Translations under genes and position numbers: made by a program
Shown here: positions 40,535 through 52,024 of the stretch, piece by piece
Layout: each line of letters opens with the position of its first letter
Numbering within the stretch: position 1 is the stretch's first letter
Source: Panopea generosa
Taxonomy: Eukaryota; Mollusca; Bivalvia; Adapedonta; Hiatellidae
Direction of reading: 5' to 3'
Length of the DNA: 64,000 nt
NCBI GenBank assembly: GCA_029582155.1
Contig: CM055907.1
Location: 28,137,932 to 28,201,931 of the forward strand
The notes under the pieces: generated by a model
Database searches by the model: none
Told to the model about the DNA's origin: nothing
Seen by the model: only the letters and a program-made list of their open reading frames with translations

Positions 40535-40742
40535 ATGCGAACGTTATGGCTTGTTCTGGTCACCATGGTAATGGTCGCTACCCTAGCAGCAGGACAATAT
40601 AATTTTTTATATCCCAGGTTTCAGCCGCAGTTTCAACAGGGAAAGCTACTGAAGCCTGTTAGGGTGGTTTATGACACCAGCAGGCCAGATGTTAGACTGA
40701 TGCACTACCCAGTTATGGACCCCCCAAGTGGAAACCCATGGT
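40535..40742 (+). CDS. Small secreted/membrane protein, gene 2, coding exon 1
   Basis: The exon encodes 69 residues plus one base. It starts MRTLWLVLVTMVMVATLAAG, a clear 20-residue signal peptide, with cleavage likely after G20 so that the mature chain starts with Gln (QYNFLYPRF). The mature segment of about 49 residues is rich in P, Q, R and V and ends PPSGNPW. A perfect GTAAGT donor follows at 40743-40748 in phase 1, the same phase as genes 1 and 3. The ATG context CACCATGC is good, and a splice acceptor ends 8 bases upstream. The frame continuing to 40786 is read-through. The function is unknown. Mature segment similarity to genes 1 and 3 is weak; kinship rests on architecture and gene structure. 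Confidence 0.85.
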
Positions 40743-41493
40743 GTAAGTTATTTTGTCAGTGTGCTTTTCACAACCTCGTGAAATGACAGAGGCAGGTCTC
40801 AACACGAACATAATAACGAGTTTTTTGCCGTTTAGAATAGTATTTCAGTTAGCACATAATCGACCTGAATTGATAGAAAGACAGCTAGCCGGGACGGAAA
40901 AGAACTTAAAATCCTTATAAGCAGAGCAATTGCGTATTAGATATAGTATTGGACGATCCTACTGCTGAAAAACAACTACTAGAAAAACGGACCTGAGAAC
41001 GAGATTCAAAGGATCTGCTTGCTGAACTTATAATAATATAAATAATAATAATAATAATAATAACCATGATTCTTTGTATACATATTTAAAAGTAGTAACG
41101 TTATTCAGTTTTCTGATTGATGAAGGTTTATTGCTCCAGATATTCATACCAGAATAAGAAAATGCACATTTAAGAAGTTTATTTTTAGCCTTTGGATGCA
41201 TTATGTCCTTGTCTAAGCTAACTTCGTATTCGAGCTAAAAAACGAAAATCTTTACAGTTGTCAAAAAATTAAAAAAGGAAAAAGATACAATAATAAATAC
41301 ACAGTATGGCAACACCGACGAGTAATACCATAACTATGTAGGGGTTTGTCCTATATATATGTGTGTATATAAATAAAAGCAGCCATTCCACTCCAAAACT
41401 TATCCCTACTAGTGAGATAGCATGCAGATTTGTTAGGTATAAAGCAATTATTCAACAGTTTAACCATTTAAGCTACTTTTCTTTTTTACACAG
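40743..41493 (+). other. Gene 2 intron 1
   Basis: The intron is 751 bp, GTAAGT to TTTTTTACACAG, with a LINE 3' fragment in antisense orientation at about 41030-41260. No other feature was seen. Confidence 0.8.
41030..41260 (-). pseudogene. LINE ORF2 C-terminal fragment with (TAA)n tail
   Basis: On the minus strand one open stretch reads YEVSLDKDIMHPKAKNKLL, then KCAFSYSGMNIWSNKPSSIR, then KLNNVTTFKY. The pattern 'YSG...IWNxLPxxIRxxxSxxxFK' is the usual C-terminus of a non-LTR retrotransposon second ORF. A (TAA/ATT)n microsatellite lies immediately 3' on that strand (41033-41063), as expected for a LINE tail. It is severely 5'-truncated. It inserted in the gene 2 intron in the opposite orientation to the gene. 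Confidence 0.78.
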
Positions 41494-41633
41494 TGCCTGT
41501 GCTGATCGTTTTGCTCTTCGCGCCATTACTGTTGCTGAACAATGGCGGCAGCGGAGGAGGATTTGGCAGTAATGGTGGAAGTAGTAGTGGGGGAGGCGGC
41601 ATTATCGTCGTCACTCCGTCACCATCAGGATAA
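41494..41633 (+). CDS. Gene 2, coding exon 2 (hydrophobic segment and Gly/Ser tail)
   Basis: Following a TTTTTTACACAG acceptor, the exon joins the phase 1 T to read L-PVLIVLLFAPLLLL, a hydrophobic run of about 16 residues. A low-complexity Gly/Ser/Asn tail follows (NNGGSGGGFGSNGG...SGGGG) and then IIVVTPSPSG and TAA at 41631-41633. The full protein is 115 aa (95 after signal removal). The C-terminal IIVVTPSPSG resembles MVTLPPIGG at the end of gene 3. The hydrophobic run could be a short membrane span or a self-association segment. The 3' end of this exon is repeated in tandem immediately downstream. An overlapping frame 41363-41572 in another phase is a shadow. Confidence 0.85.
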
Positions 41634-42505
41634 CGGTAAAACAGTAAGTCAGAAAGTAACGAAGCATTATCGTCGTCACTCCGTCACCATCAGGATAACG
41701 TTAAAACAGTAAGTCAGTAAGTAACGAGGCATAATCGTCATCACTCCGTCACCATCAGGATAACGTTAAAACAGTAAGTCAGTAAGTAACGAGGCATTAT
41801 TGTCGTCACTCCGTCACCATCAGGATAACGTTAAAACAGTAAATAACGAGGAATTATTGTCGTCCCTCCGTCACCATCAGGATAACGTTAAAACAGTAAG
41901 TCAGTAAGTAACGAGGCATTATCATCGTCACTCCGTCACCATCAGGATAACGTTAAAACAGTAAGTCAGTCAGTAACGAGGCATTATCGTCGTCACTCCG
42001 TCACCATCAGGATAACGTTAAAACAGTTAGTCAGTAAGTAACGAGGCGTTATTGTCGTCACTCCGTCACCATCAGGATAACGTTAAAACAGTTAGTCAGT
42101 AAGTAACGATGCATTATCGTCGTCACTCCGTCACCATCAGGATAACATTAAAACAGTTAGTCAGTAAGTAACGAGGCATTATCATCGTCACTCCGTCACC
42201 ATCAGGATAACGTTAAAACAGTAAGTCAGTAAGTAACGAGGCATTATCGTCGTCACTCCTTCACCATCAGGATAACGTTAAACTGTTAGTCAGTAAGTAA
42301 CGAGGCATTATCGTCGTCACTCCGTCACCATCAGGATAACGTTAAAACAGTTAGTCAGTAAGTAACGAGGCGTTATTGTCGTCACTCCGTCACCATCAGG
42401 ATAACGTTAAAACAGTAAGTCAGTAAGTAACGAGGCATTATCGTCGTCACTCCGTCACCATCAGGATAACATTAAAACAGTAAGTCAGTAAGTAACGAGG
42501 CATTT
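41597..42505. repeat. 65-bp tandem array (array L), about 14 copies, derived from the gene 2 last coding exon
   Basis: Each 65-bp unit contains GCATTATCGTCGTCACTCCG followed by TCACCATCAGGATAACG, identical to the end of gene 2 exon 2 including its stop codon. About 28 bases of downstream sequence follow, bearing two GTAAGT motifs (ACAGTAAGTCAGTAAGTAAC). The first unit is the exon end itself. Later units carry CGTTAAAA where the first has CGGTAAAA. The repeats follow the stop codon, so they are not translated in the gene frame. Confidence 0.93.
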
Positions 42506-42723
42506 GTTGGCGTTAATCTGGCTTCTATTTCGCCAACATTTTACTGAAACACTTAAAAAGTTAACTTAATGTTGACATGTTATTGATCTATTTTATATCC
42601 AATATCAATGCGACCATAAAAGTTTAATGAGAACCAGTCTAAATTTTATGATCACCTGGCTGCTTATCTTAGGTTAAATGTTTTAAGTACATACGGTCAA
42701 ACTGATAGTGTACATATTACATA

Positions 42724-42910
42724 ATACAGTAGAACTTCGATGGCTCGAACCCGACGGGGCTGGGGAAATAGTTCGAGTATTGTTCAACAACATACCATAC
42801 ATGAACATGTAAATTCATCGAAATAGAAATTCGGCCGGGACCAGCTATATGTGGTGTTCCAAACATCCATGTTCGATCCAACGAAAATTTACTGAATGTT
42901 AAACCATGCA
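42724..42910. mobile_element. Pogo/Tigger-like DNA transposon end (fragment)
   Basis: TA followed by CAGTAGAACTTCGATGGCTC and GAACCCGACGGGG matches the form of Tc1/mariner-superfamily pogo/Tigger termini (CAGTAGAACCTC... after a TA target). About 190 bp of apparently related sequence follows (AGTTCGAGTATTGTTC). No matching right end or transposase was found, so this is a solo fragment. A minus-strand frame 42717-42938 crosses it and has no supported function. Confidence 0.5.
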
Positions 42911-42974
42911 TTTGATAGAATGGAATAATATCTGACAAAGGGATCCTGAAGCACCGAACACAACATAGAAAATA

Positions 42975-45006
42975 TGTTGAATACTAGCACTGACCCATGG
43001 TAGTGTTAAATACTAGCACAGACCCATGGTAGTGTTAACTACTAGCACAGACCCATGGTAGTGTTAAATACTAGCACAGACCCATGGTAGTGTTAAATAC
43101 TAACACAGACCCATGGTAGTGTTACATGTAAATACTAGCACAGACCCATGGTAGTGTTTAATACTAACACAGACCCATGGAAGTGTTAAATACTAGCACT
43201 GACCCACGGTAGTGTAAAATACTATCACAGACCCACGGAAGTGTTAAATGCTTGCACAGACTCATGGTAGTGTTAACTGCTAGCACAGACTCATGGTAGT
43301 GTTAACTGCTAGCACAGACTCATGGTAGTGTTAACTGCTAGCACAGACCCATGGTAGTGTTAACTGCTAGCACTGACCCATGGTAGTGTTAACTGCTAGC
43401 ACTGACCCATGGTTGTGTTAACTGCTAGCACTGACCCATGGTAGTGTTAACTGCTAGCACTGACCCATGGTAGTGTTAACTGCTAGCACTGACCCATGGT
43501 AGTGTTAACTGCTAGCACTTACCCATGGTAGTGTTAACTGCTAGCACTGACCCATGGTAGTGTTAACTGCTAGCACTGACCCATGGTAGTGTTAACTGCT
43601 AGCACAGACCCATGGTAGTGTTAACTGCTAGCACAGACCCATGGTAGTGTTAACTGCTAGCACTGACCCATGGTAGTGTTAACTGCTAGCACTGACCCAT
43701 GGTAGTGTTAACTGCTAGCACTGACCCATGGTAGTGTTAACTGCTAGCACTGACCCATGGTAGTGTTAAATACAAGCACAGACCCATGGAAGTGTTAAAT
43801 ACTAGCACTGACCCATGGTAGTGTTAACTGCTAGCACTGACTCATGGTAGTGTTAACTGCTAGCACTGACTCATGGTAGTGTTAAATACAAGCACAGACC
43901 CATGGAAGTGTTAAATACTAGCACTGACCCATGGTAGTGTTAACTGCTAGCACTGACCCATGGTAATGTTAACTGCTAGCACTGACCCATGGTAGTGTTA
44001 AATACAAGCACAGACCCATGGAAGTGTTAAATACTAGCACTGACCCATGGTAGTGTTAACTGCTATTACTGACTCATGGTAGTGTTAACTGCTAGCACTG
44101 ATCCATGGTAGTGTTAAATACAAGCACAGACCCATGGAAGTGTTAAATACTAGCACTGACCCATGGTAGTGTTAAATACTAGCACAGACCCATGGAAGTG
44201 TTAAATACTAGCACTGACCCATGGTAGTGTTAAATACTAGAACTGACTTATGATAGTGTTAACTACTAGCACAGACTCATGGTAGTGTTAAATTCTTGCA
44301 CAGACCCATGAAAGTGATAAATACTAGCACTGACCCATGGTAGTGTTAAATACTAGCACAGACCCATGGTAGTGTTAAATACTAGCACTGACCCATGGTA
44401 GTGTTAAATACTAGCATAGACCCATGAAAGTGATAAATACTAGCACAGACCCATGGTAGTGTTAAATACTTGCACAGACTCATGGTAGTGTTAGATACTA
44501 GCATTGACCCATGGTAGTGTTAAATACTAGCACTGACTCATGGTAGTGTAAAATACTAGCACTGACTCATTGTAGTGTTAAATACTAGCACTGACTCATT
44601 GTAGTGTTAAATACTAGCACTGACTCATTGTAGTGTTAAATACTAGCACAGACTCATGGTTGAGTTAAATACTAGCACAGACTCATGGTAGTGTAAAATA
44701 CTAGCACTGACTCATGGTAGTGTAAAATACTAGCACAGAATCATAGTTGAGTTAAATACTAGCACAGACTCATGGTAGTGTGAAATACTAGCACTGACTC
44801 ATGGTAGTGTAAAATACTAGCACAGACCCATGGTTGAGTTAAATACTAGCACTGACCCATGGTAGTGTTAAATACTAGCACTGACTCATGGTAGTGTAAA
44901 ATACTAGCACAGACCCATGGTAGTGTTTAATACTAGCACTGACTCATGGTAGTGTTAAATACTAGCACAGACTCATGGTATTGTTAAATACTAGCACAGA
45001 CCCATG
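42975..45006. repeat. 29-bp minisatellite (array M), about 70 copies
   Basis: The unit GTTAAATACTAGCACTGACC plus CATGGTAGT repeats every 29 bp. The central part (about 43265-43760) is homogenised for AACTGCTAGC, while the flanks carry AAATACTAGC. A recurring set with AATACAAGCACAGACCC appears near 43770, 43885, 44000 and 44115, spaced about 116 bp (4 units). It lies within the candidate 3' UTR intron of gene 2. Confidence 0.96.
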
Positions 45007-45632
45007 GTCTGTAACTATTTTGGCGGGAACGTCAGTTGTCAAATCATCCGTGTAAAATTGCGTACTAATATACATCGGATGACGGCACAATTGACCCATA
45101 TTTTTTATTTTGTACATTTACTAGGTACAGACTATTAACTACTAAGATTCCACAGCTTTACAGTGGTAGGAACTCTGCCTGATGTTACTGTTATTTATAA
45201 ATATTTAATGACGTCGTAAGACTTCGATGTTACGATGTCGGTGTAGGATTTCATTTTTTAAATGAGTTAATTAATTGTTTCAGTCCATCTACTATTAACT
45301 ACAAATTATAATTAATAGTTAATAAATATGTTTGCTTAAATCTAACCACACAGTATTACGCTTTACAACTATGATACTACATGGTCTTACTTAAAAAGCG
45401 ATTATTACTGAATCCAATATATGATTCTAAAATATTAGAAATATTGTTACAATGTTTATACAAGCAAACACAATTGGAGACAAATTATCTCCTATATAAG
45501 GCCTAAACAAATCAAACGCATCATTTAATTAATTTTATTAAATGAAGAAACGTTAATGGCATAAGTTTTCTACTTTGAAAACAAATGCATTTTATGAAAT
45601 GTACAAGTTTTAAATTTGATTTGTATTTTCAG

Positions 45633-45745
45633 TACTGCCGAAGTATGTTGTATGCTGTCTAATGGAAGGATGATTGGTCGACTGCTCAGATATTTCGTCC
45701 GTGCTGTTATTGTTAACTATACAAGTGCTATTAAAAGATAAAAAA
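45633..45745 (+). other. Candidate gene 2 3' UTR exon with ATTAAA polyadenylation signal
   Basis: After acceptor TGTATTTTCAG the sequence runs to ATTAAA at 45730-45735, a common variant of the AATAAA signal, followed by an A-rich stretch. Part of it (AGATATTTCG...CTGTTATTG) resembles the exon after the gene 3 acceptor (AGATATTACG...CTGTTATTG), which supports both as related noncoding exons. Confidence 0.5.
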
Positions 45746-45749
45746 AAAT

Positions 45750-48535
45750 CACTTATTATTTATTTACTCGTTTTTTTCCCTTATAAACACAATATCACCC
45801 TTTATAGCAACAAATATGTTGATAAAAACTCTCACAGTTATTAAATCTATTTGGTTTGTCCATAAATTTAATTTTTAAACGAACATTTTTTATAACTATC
45901 AATAAAGGAAGACTTATCAATGAATCGATTGCAGTAGTAACTTTTATCTGTAGCACGTGTTACTAAGTGGTGTTTTAAACAGACATATAGGTACATGTAA
46001 AATGTGTTTTCAACATTGCAGTTGGTCCTTTTAATAAAATAGAACCTCAAAACGTATAAACCGCAATAATCGAGTTAGAGTTAATATTTGTTAAAATTTC
46101 ACTAGATACATGTACATGCTTACATACTATGTGATGTATTTCTGTTATTGACCGGCAATGGCATCATTCTGGAATATTTATAGAAAATGTTACCGAACAA
46201 CTGAAAATAATTCTTTCATTCAAAAATATACTCCTTGTCACGTGACGACACTGGATATGCAATATATAACCTGAAATGTGTTGAAAATGGCGTTAAACCC
46301 ATTTATCTTACCTGAACAAATGCTGTGAACTTTTATGGTCGTCCTGTGTTCCATCGCCTGTCCGCTGTCTGTCTATCGGAACTGAGTTATCACGTGTATC
46401 ATAGTTAAAAGCTTCACACAGCCATATTAGAACAAACACGTCATATATGTTTTATTAATATAAAAAATGACTTGATAGTATTTAGTAGTTAAATGAATCA
46501 TAAGAAGGGTTTTAATTGTAAACTTTCAAGAAATGATCAGTGTAATAAACAGACACTACAGAAAACAGTTCCTTGTTATTAACTTGATAATTATTTGAAA
46601 TAATACCCTGTTGTTGCATTTGAAAAGGGGCTTAAAATACATATTCTATTACCATCACAAATCACGTTGATTTTATTCAACTGAAAATGTTTGGAATACA
46701 ATTCGGTCCAACTGCAATTAGAGTCCATCAGAACTCATATGTTTATTGAAAATTGTAGTCTTCTCAGGAACAGCCCAACCAAATTTGCTTAACTCAACAC
46801 TTGATGTTGGCTATTGTCCAAGGTTGGCGATAAAGCATAATAACATTTCGTTTAAATGCTTATATTGTACTTATAATGTTCCATTTATATATTTATTGTC
46901 TTACGCTTGAGTAAGGGTTTGAATATTTCTTTACCCTGATCATAGATAGTAATCATAGTACATGTAATATTATAATGACAGCGTATTCACGAACAAGCTA
47001 ATGCACATCTTTACCTTTAGTATATAAAGAAGTCCAATATGCATAATTTATTTCAAATTGTTAAAAAAGTGTCCAACAAAAGGCGTAGAATTCATAAAAT
47101 GCTGTCACCATACCAGCCCCCGAAACAATACAGCCTCCATACCAGCCCAAACAAACAAACAAGCAAACGACAGCCACCATACTAGCCCATTTACAATACA
47201 GTAAGCCCAAATTCAATACAAAGTGTGACTATTAAGGTTATTGTATATTGAAGAAGTAACAACAGAAGACTCCACCTAAAACAGGGTGTAACAAAACCGT
47301 CACTGGGAACATAACCTTGATTGACAGATATATTCAAGTCTCACTCTTTCTCGTGTCAACAAAGAAAAAGAGGCGATACAAATAAACAATTTATCGTAAG
47401 AATTTTCTCTACCAAAATACTAACAAATGTTATGCTAATTGGATTAGTCAGTCATATAATATACGATTGTTTACACACCAAATATAAATTAGTCTAAAAA
47501 TAATGTTAACACTCTTCTAACTAGAACTTTAAACTATGAGATCCTTGTAAGCAATAATAGTAAGTGTACATCAATGTGAAAAAATACATATTTCAATAAA
47601 AGGCCTGGTGTTAAATTGCATATGCATGTTTTCAGACGCGGCAGCCGGACTCAGATATATGGACTGTACAGTCCGGTTTACATTATTTTTCTGATATCCC
47701 TATCTGTAAAATTATATTTGGAAACTACCAGGCACGTACAAAAGAACTGTGAGCTCTGGATAAGAGAGGACGTAAAGGATTTGATCCACAAGCAAAGGAC
47801 AGTTCCCTCGCTAGGTAATACGTTAAGTGACCTTTCAATGTATATGTGAATAGTCTTTATCATTTGTGAGACTTGCTTTTCTGAGCGACAAACGTCTTGA
47901 AAACAAACTTCTCACAAATGATCGAACCGATCGGAAAAAAAACACATGTAACGGAAACCTGATAAAGTGTTTGATTGGTTGATTAAAAAAACTACCTCTA
48001 AAACATCCACGATAGAATTTAAAAAAAGTACCGTTCACATATATACTTCTTTATTTATTTTTATTATTAAATCCTGTTTTATTTGATAAATATTGTGTAC
48101 AAGATAACTGTAATGCCATCTAGTTTAAACATAATCGGCGAGGAAGTGTGTTTGTTTCAGCCAATCAGATTCAAACGTTTTTTCTGCACAACTTGCAACG
48201 ACGTTTGTCTGTTAACAAAGAAGGCTACTATATAGAGTTCTATATCGCGATATGTCACCATGTTTCAATGGTTGATAGCAGCGACGTGCAATCAAATCAA
48301 CTAAATTAAGAAACAAAACAAGTTTAACTGCATTTTGTGCTTTTATTAAAATACAATTTCATCTCCAAACATCAATTTAATACTTATAGTGTGCCATATA
48401 AAACTTTAACCTTGTTATAATAGCAAACCCTTCCTGGCATCACTTTTCATTGGGGAATAACGGTCACTTAGATATAAATACAAAAACAAATGTATAACCT
48501 CATTTGGTTGGTTACCTCTATGACATGATCGAGTA
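45750..48535. other. AT-rich sequence without supported genes
   Basis: No gene can be supported. A frame at 47616-47849 lies between a plausible acceptor (GTTTTCAG at 47634) and donor (CTAG|GTAATA near 47814) and includes KNCELWIREDVKDLIHKQRT, which reads like real protein. It has no recognised family, and the signals may be chance. Confidence 0.4.
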
Positions 48536-48544
48536 ATCTCTGTC

Positions 48545-48772
48545 TTGGTTAACGACATTTTATTTACGTGTTGATAGTTGTCTTTGTTAACGACATTTTA
48601 TTTACGTGTTGATACTTGTCTTTGTTAACGACATTTTATTTACGTGTTGATACTTGTCTTTGTTAACGACATTTTATTTACGTGTTGATACTTGTCTTTG
48701 TTAACGACATTTTATTTACGTGTTGATACTTGTCTTTGTTAACGACATTTTATTTACGTGTTGATAGTTGCA
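48545..48772. repeat. 38-bp minisatellite (array N), 6 copies
   Basis: The unit TGTCTTTGTTAACGACATTT plus TATTTACGTGTTGATACT is repeated six times almost without change. It is short and highly uniform, suggesting recent expansion. Confidence 0.93.
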
Positions 48773-48779
48773 TGGGTTT

Positions 48780-51220
48780 CAATATTGCCAAGATGTTTAT
48801 GACTATTACAAAGGAGCGAGTAGCATCAACATCCGTAAAACAATAACTAGAGCGTCGGTGATGTTTAACTTAAACTTTAGAGACATAGATATTTAGCGAG
48901 TACAATGAAACAGACGACAAGTCATTTATTCCTTTAAATTAACTCATGTTTGTTAAATATTCTTTCATTTTATTTGTTGTATGTTGAATAAAATGACATG
49001 CAGTGCTCCATCACAACACTGTTGTTTAAACAAGACGACGGCATCTGTTCTTTTTTATCTGACAGGTAATGTTATTTTTATTATTCACACTTCAGATTAA
49101 CTAGAGATAATTATCGTTAGATTTCCATTATAAACAAACATTACTTTGAATAAAAAACACTTTAGTAAACAGAAGCTGTTTAAATAAGATACATAATGAA
49201 TAAAAACGGGCCAGGGATTTCAATTATAATTTACTGAAGTATTTCAATAAGGCGACTGAGTAAAGAGCCGGCTTTTTATCATCAAATGTCCTTTTTGTAA
49301 CTTTTATTTCAGTTAGTTATATATAAGAATTACATGGTTAGTAGCTTAGAATGCCAGCTTTATTTTGACGAATGTACGAAATTAATAAATACGAGCCTTA
49401 TAGACCATTAAAAACTATTTATTTAGTTTTCACCAATTTTTATTTAAAGGCAAAGCTAATATATATATTTGGTCATCGCATTTCTTTTTTGATCAAATAC
49501 GGCAGTTGGTGGATGAATGTTAAGATCGACATCGCTTGCTGGGGAATCCCCTACAGCAAATAAATGATTCGATAATCGAACGAAATATTACAGTGGTTTT
49601 GTGTATTTAATGTTTCTTACCTAATAAATGTATTTATCTGATTCAATCATAGATTTCTTTGCAAATATAGTATTAACTCCAAATCTAAAATAGATGAAGG
49701 GAAAAGGTAGTTGTTGCTACAAGCATAATGCAGCTTGGAAAATGTTATGCTAGTAGCAGTCAGCTGTAGTATTACGTAAAGTTAAAATGTACATGTTGAT
49801 ACATAACCCTTTCGTGATTGTTATAGACATGCGCATATTGCGATTTCTCAAAGTCACTACATGTCCGAGACGAATGGCTGAGTTGCGAGCACATGCACAT
49901 GATTAACTGATCGTGATTTAAATTAAATGAGTTCAATATATATCAGTTTACATCTGGCAGGTTAAGAATTTGTATTGAAAATAAACATTTACAGGCGCCA
50001 ATAACGAATGTATGTATCCAGGTGAATGGTTCATACATTCGTTATTGACGCCTGTGAATTTCCACTTTTGTGATAGCTTCGACGAATGTTAAAAAATGCA
50101 TCAAACATTCAAGTCTCAATCATGAAATTTTGACAGTAGAAGCCAGAGATGCTTAACGTATATAAACTTTCTTTGAAATCCGATGACATTTTCTGCACTA
50201 AAATTACCTGTAAGTGATACGTTTCAAAGTCCCTGAGTGTACACGGGCATGAATAAGGCAGAATAAGGAACAATAATGACCTTAAGGCAATCAAGATACC
50301 ACTATGCAGGAAACGTAAAACGACTTGTGTTTTCATCATTATTTATGTAAATATACTGCAAATGTTGTCAAATTGATAATTGGCATATCGAAATAAATTC
50401 TCGTTTATAAAGCAGGAATGTATATTTAAAACAGATGATACAATACTTTAAACAAAGTTAAAATATCATCACTTAAAATCAAACAAAATGTGCTTGAATG
50501 TAATTGTAGACATAATATAGTATTTGCCAGACTGACTTCAGTGAAGTGTTGGTCTATATGTGTTCACTCATATTAACCTATGCTCTACTTTAGATTTTAA
50601 GGAGTATTTTATGGTTGGACAAAGTTTAAAATAGGTAAGACACTCCCTAGTCCATTGAGTGTCAACGTGTCACACATATGTCAAACTAAACCGGCAGATA
50701 GTCGAGGCAACGCTGGAAGGTAGCACATCGGAATTAGGTGGAGGTAACTAAAGTATTTCTAATAAGTAAAATATTCACTTGATACTAAGTTTTGTTTTAC
50801 GCCATTGACACAAACAGTATTGGATATTGTAAATAATTTTATAACGTAAATGTTCGGATATGTGCGTGCGTGCGTGCGTGCGTGCGTGATTTTATTTTAA
50901 TACTTTAATTTGGATAATTTCATGAAAATGTTACAATACAAAGATTTGTTATTACGGCATTGTTGAGGATGAATAATTCTTTAACAAATGATTATTTTAA
51001 TCGCCAATAAATAATAAAATACTTTATCAAAACTGTATATCACAATTTGTAATTCTTTTTAAAGTAGTTACACTGGTTAAGATTGTTTGACAACTGCCAT
51101 TGACACTTAGCAATTAAATAACATCGGTAAAACTCCCTTTAAACACTTTGATTGTCTTTCATATAGGCATCTAACATAACTTTGTAACATGTAATGTCAC
51201 CAAAAATACTCTTCAAATAG
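48780..51220. other. AT-rich sequence; one hairpin and one (GTGC)n tract
   Basis: No supported gene. It holds a 24-bp inverted repeat at 49991-50055 (listed separately) and a TGCG microsatellite at about 50862-50888. Frames at 49372-49563 and 50109-50339 show no family features. Confidence 0.5.
49991..50055. other. Near-perfect hairpin (24-bp stem, 17-nt loop)
   Basis: ACAGGCGCCAATAACGAATG plus TATG at 49991-50014 pairs with its reverse complement at 50032-50055 with one mismatch. The loop is 50015-50031. It could be a small RNA precursor, a palindromic MITE core or a DNA cruciform. Nothing in the flanks decides between these. Confidence 0.75.
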
Positions 51221-51221
51221 T

Positions 51222-51400
51222 AGAGGTGCTAATTTCCATCGATGCATCGGCAGATCGTGATTCACCTTTCCGCCGATGTGTGTATCGGGTGTTAATTAAA
51301 TGAAACTTCCAATCGATCGCGATGCAATGCATTTTTTATACCCACGATGCATCGATACGACTGTCAGGTATCGTGCACCGCAAAAGTAAAACATAAATTT
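51222..51400. mobile_element. hAT-like non-autonomous transposon remnant (tentative)
   Basis: TAGAGGTGCTAATTTCCATC followed by GATGCATCGG resembles hAT termini of the form TAGGGGTG... with nested ATCGATGCATCGAT motifs. The same motif recurs near 51348 (ACGATGCATCGATACGAC). No transposase, right terminus or target duplication was identified. Confidence 0.4.
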
Positions 51401-51404
51401 GAAT

Positions 51405-52020
51405 TTTCAAATATAAACTGGCTAAACACGTGACGGATATTACAGAGAGCATCTCCTTCCCATCAGGTACTATCTCACTATGTTTATTTTGTCACTCGCA
51501 GTTGTGTAGTGTATTAAGTTATGTTGTTATTTGTATCAGTTAATAAAGATACTTTTAAGTTGCATACGAGCATAGTTATTACATATACCTTATTAAACAA
51601 TCATGGTGATTGCATAAAATACAGTTTAAAAATCAGTATGCGCATTGCATCACGACTTAAATATTGCAAGATGCATAGCCTTTTATTTTCACAGGCAATA
51701 TATATTGTGATACATATCGTTCTGAAAAAGAAGTATCGCGATGATTATAGTCGTGTCATACTTATGCATATCCTTTATTATATACTTATTGTAAGGTTTG
51801 TGAGATAGTCGAACCCCGACCTTAAATGGATCACCATTAATTTGGTGATAGAAATAAAATAAAAAAAGAGTTATCAACCCAGTGGTAATGTATTTGCGAC
51901 AGACCGTTCCGGGATGTTAATTCCTCTGTATGTGTATATTATTCTTATGTTTGATTGTTCTGTATATCGATCGTGTTTGTGCTGTTGCGGTAACTGTGTC
52001 CTGTGCATGTTACAATGTAC
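51405..52020. other. AT-rich sequence, nothing certain
   Basis: The frame at 51521-51808 has no recognisable domain. The sequence carries further GATGCAT/ATCGCGAT-like motifs (near 51670 and 51735) that may belong to the neighbouring hAT-like remnant. Confidence 0.35.
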
Positions 52021-52024
52021 GTCC

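Larger units (their letters stand above)
41634..45632 (+). other. Candidate gene 2 intron 2 (3' UTR intron)
   Basis: Donor candidates are CG|GTAAAA at 41636 and ACA|GTAAGT at 41644, right after the stop. The acceptor TGTATTTTCAG ends at 45632. Gene 3 has the same layout (TAAC|GTACGT at 62132, acceptor TATTTTTCAG at 63687). The intron would contain the 65-bp and 29-bp arrays and a pogo-like fragment. Confidence 0.5.

Noticed and set aside
41363..41572. 69-residue ORF overlapping gene 2 exon 2
   Set aside because: It reads a different frame through the intron end and the Gly-coding stretch; the spliced frame is supported by phase, signal peptide and paralogues.
47616..47849. 77-residue ORF between acceptor- and donor-like sites
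   Set aside because: Signals are individually weak, there is no family resemblance and no neighbouring exons could be found; it is noted inside the gap entry only.
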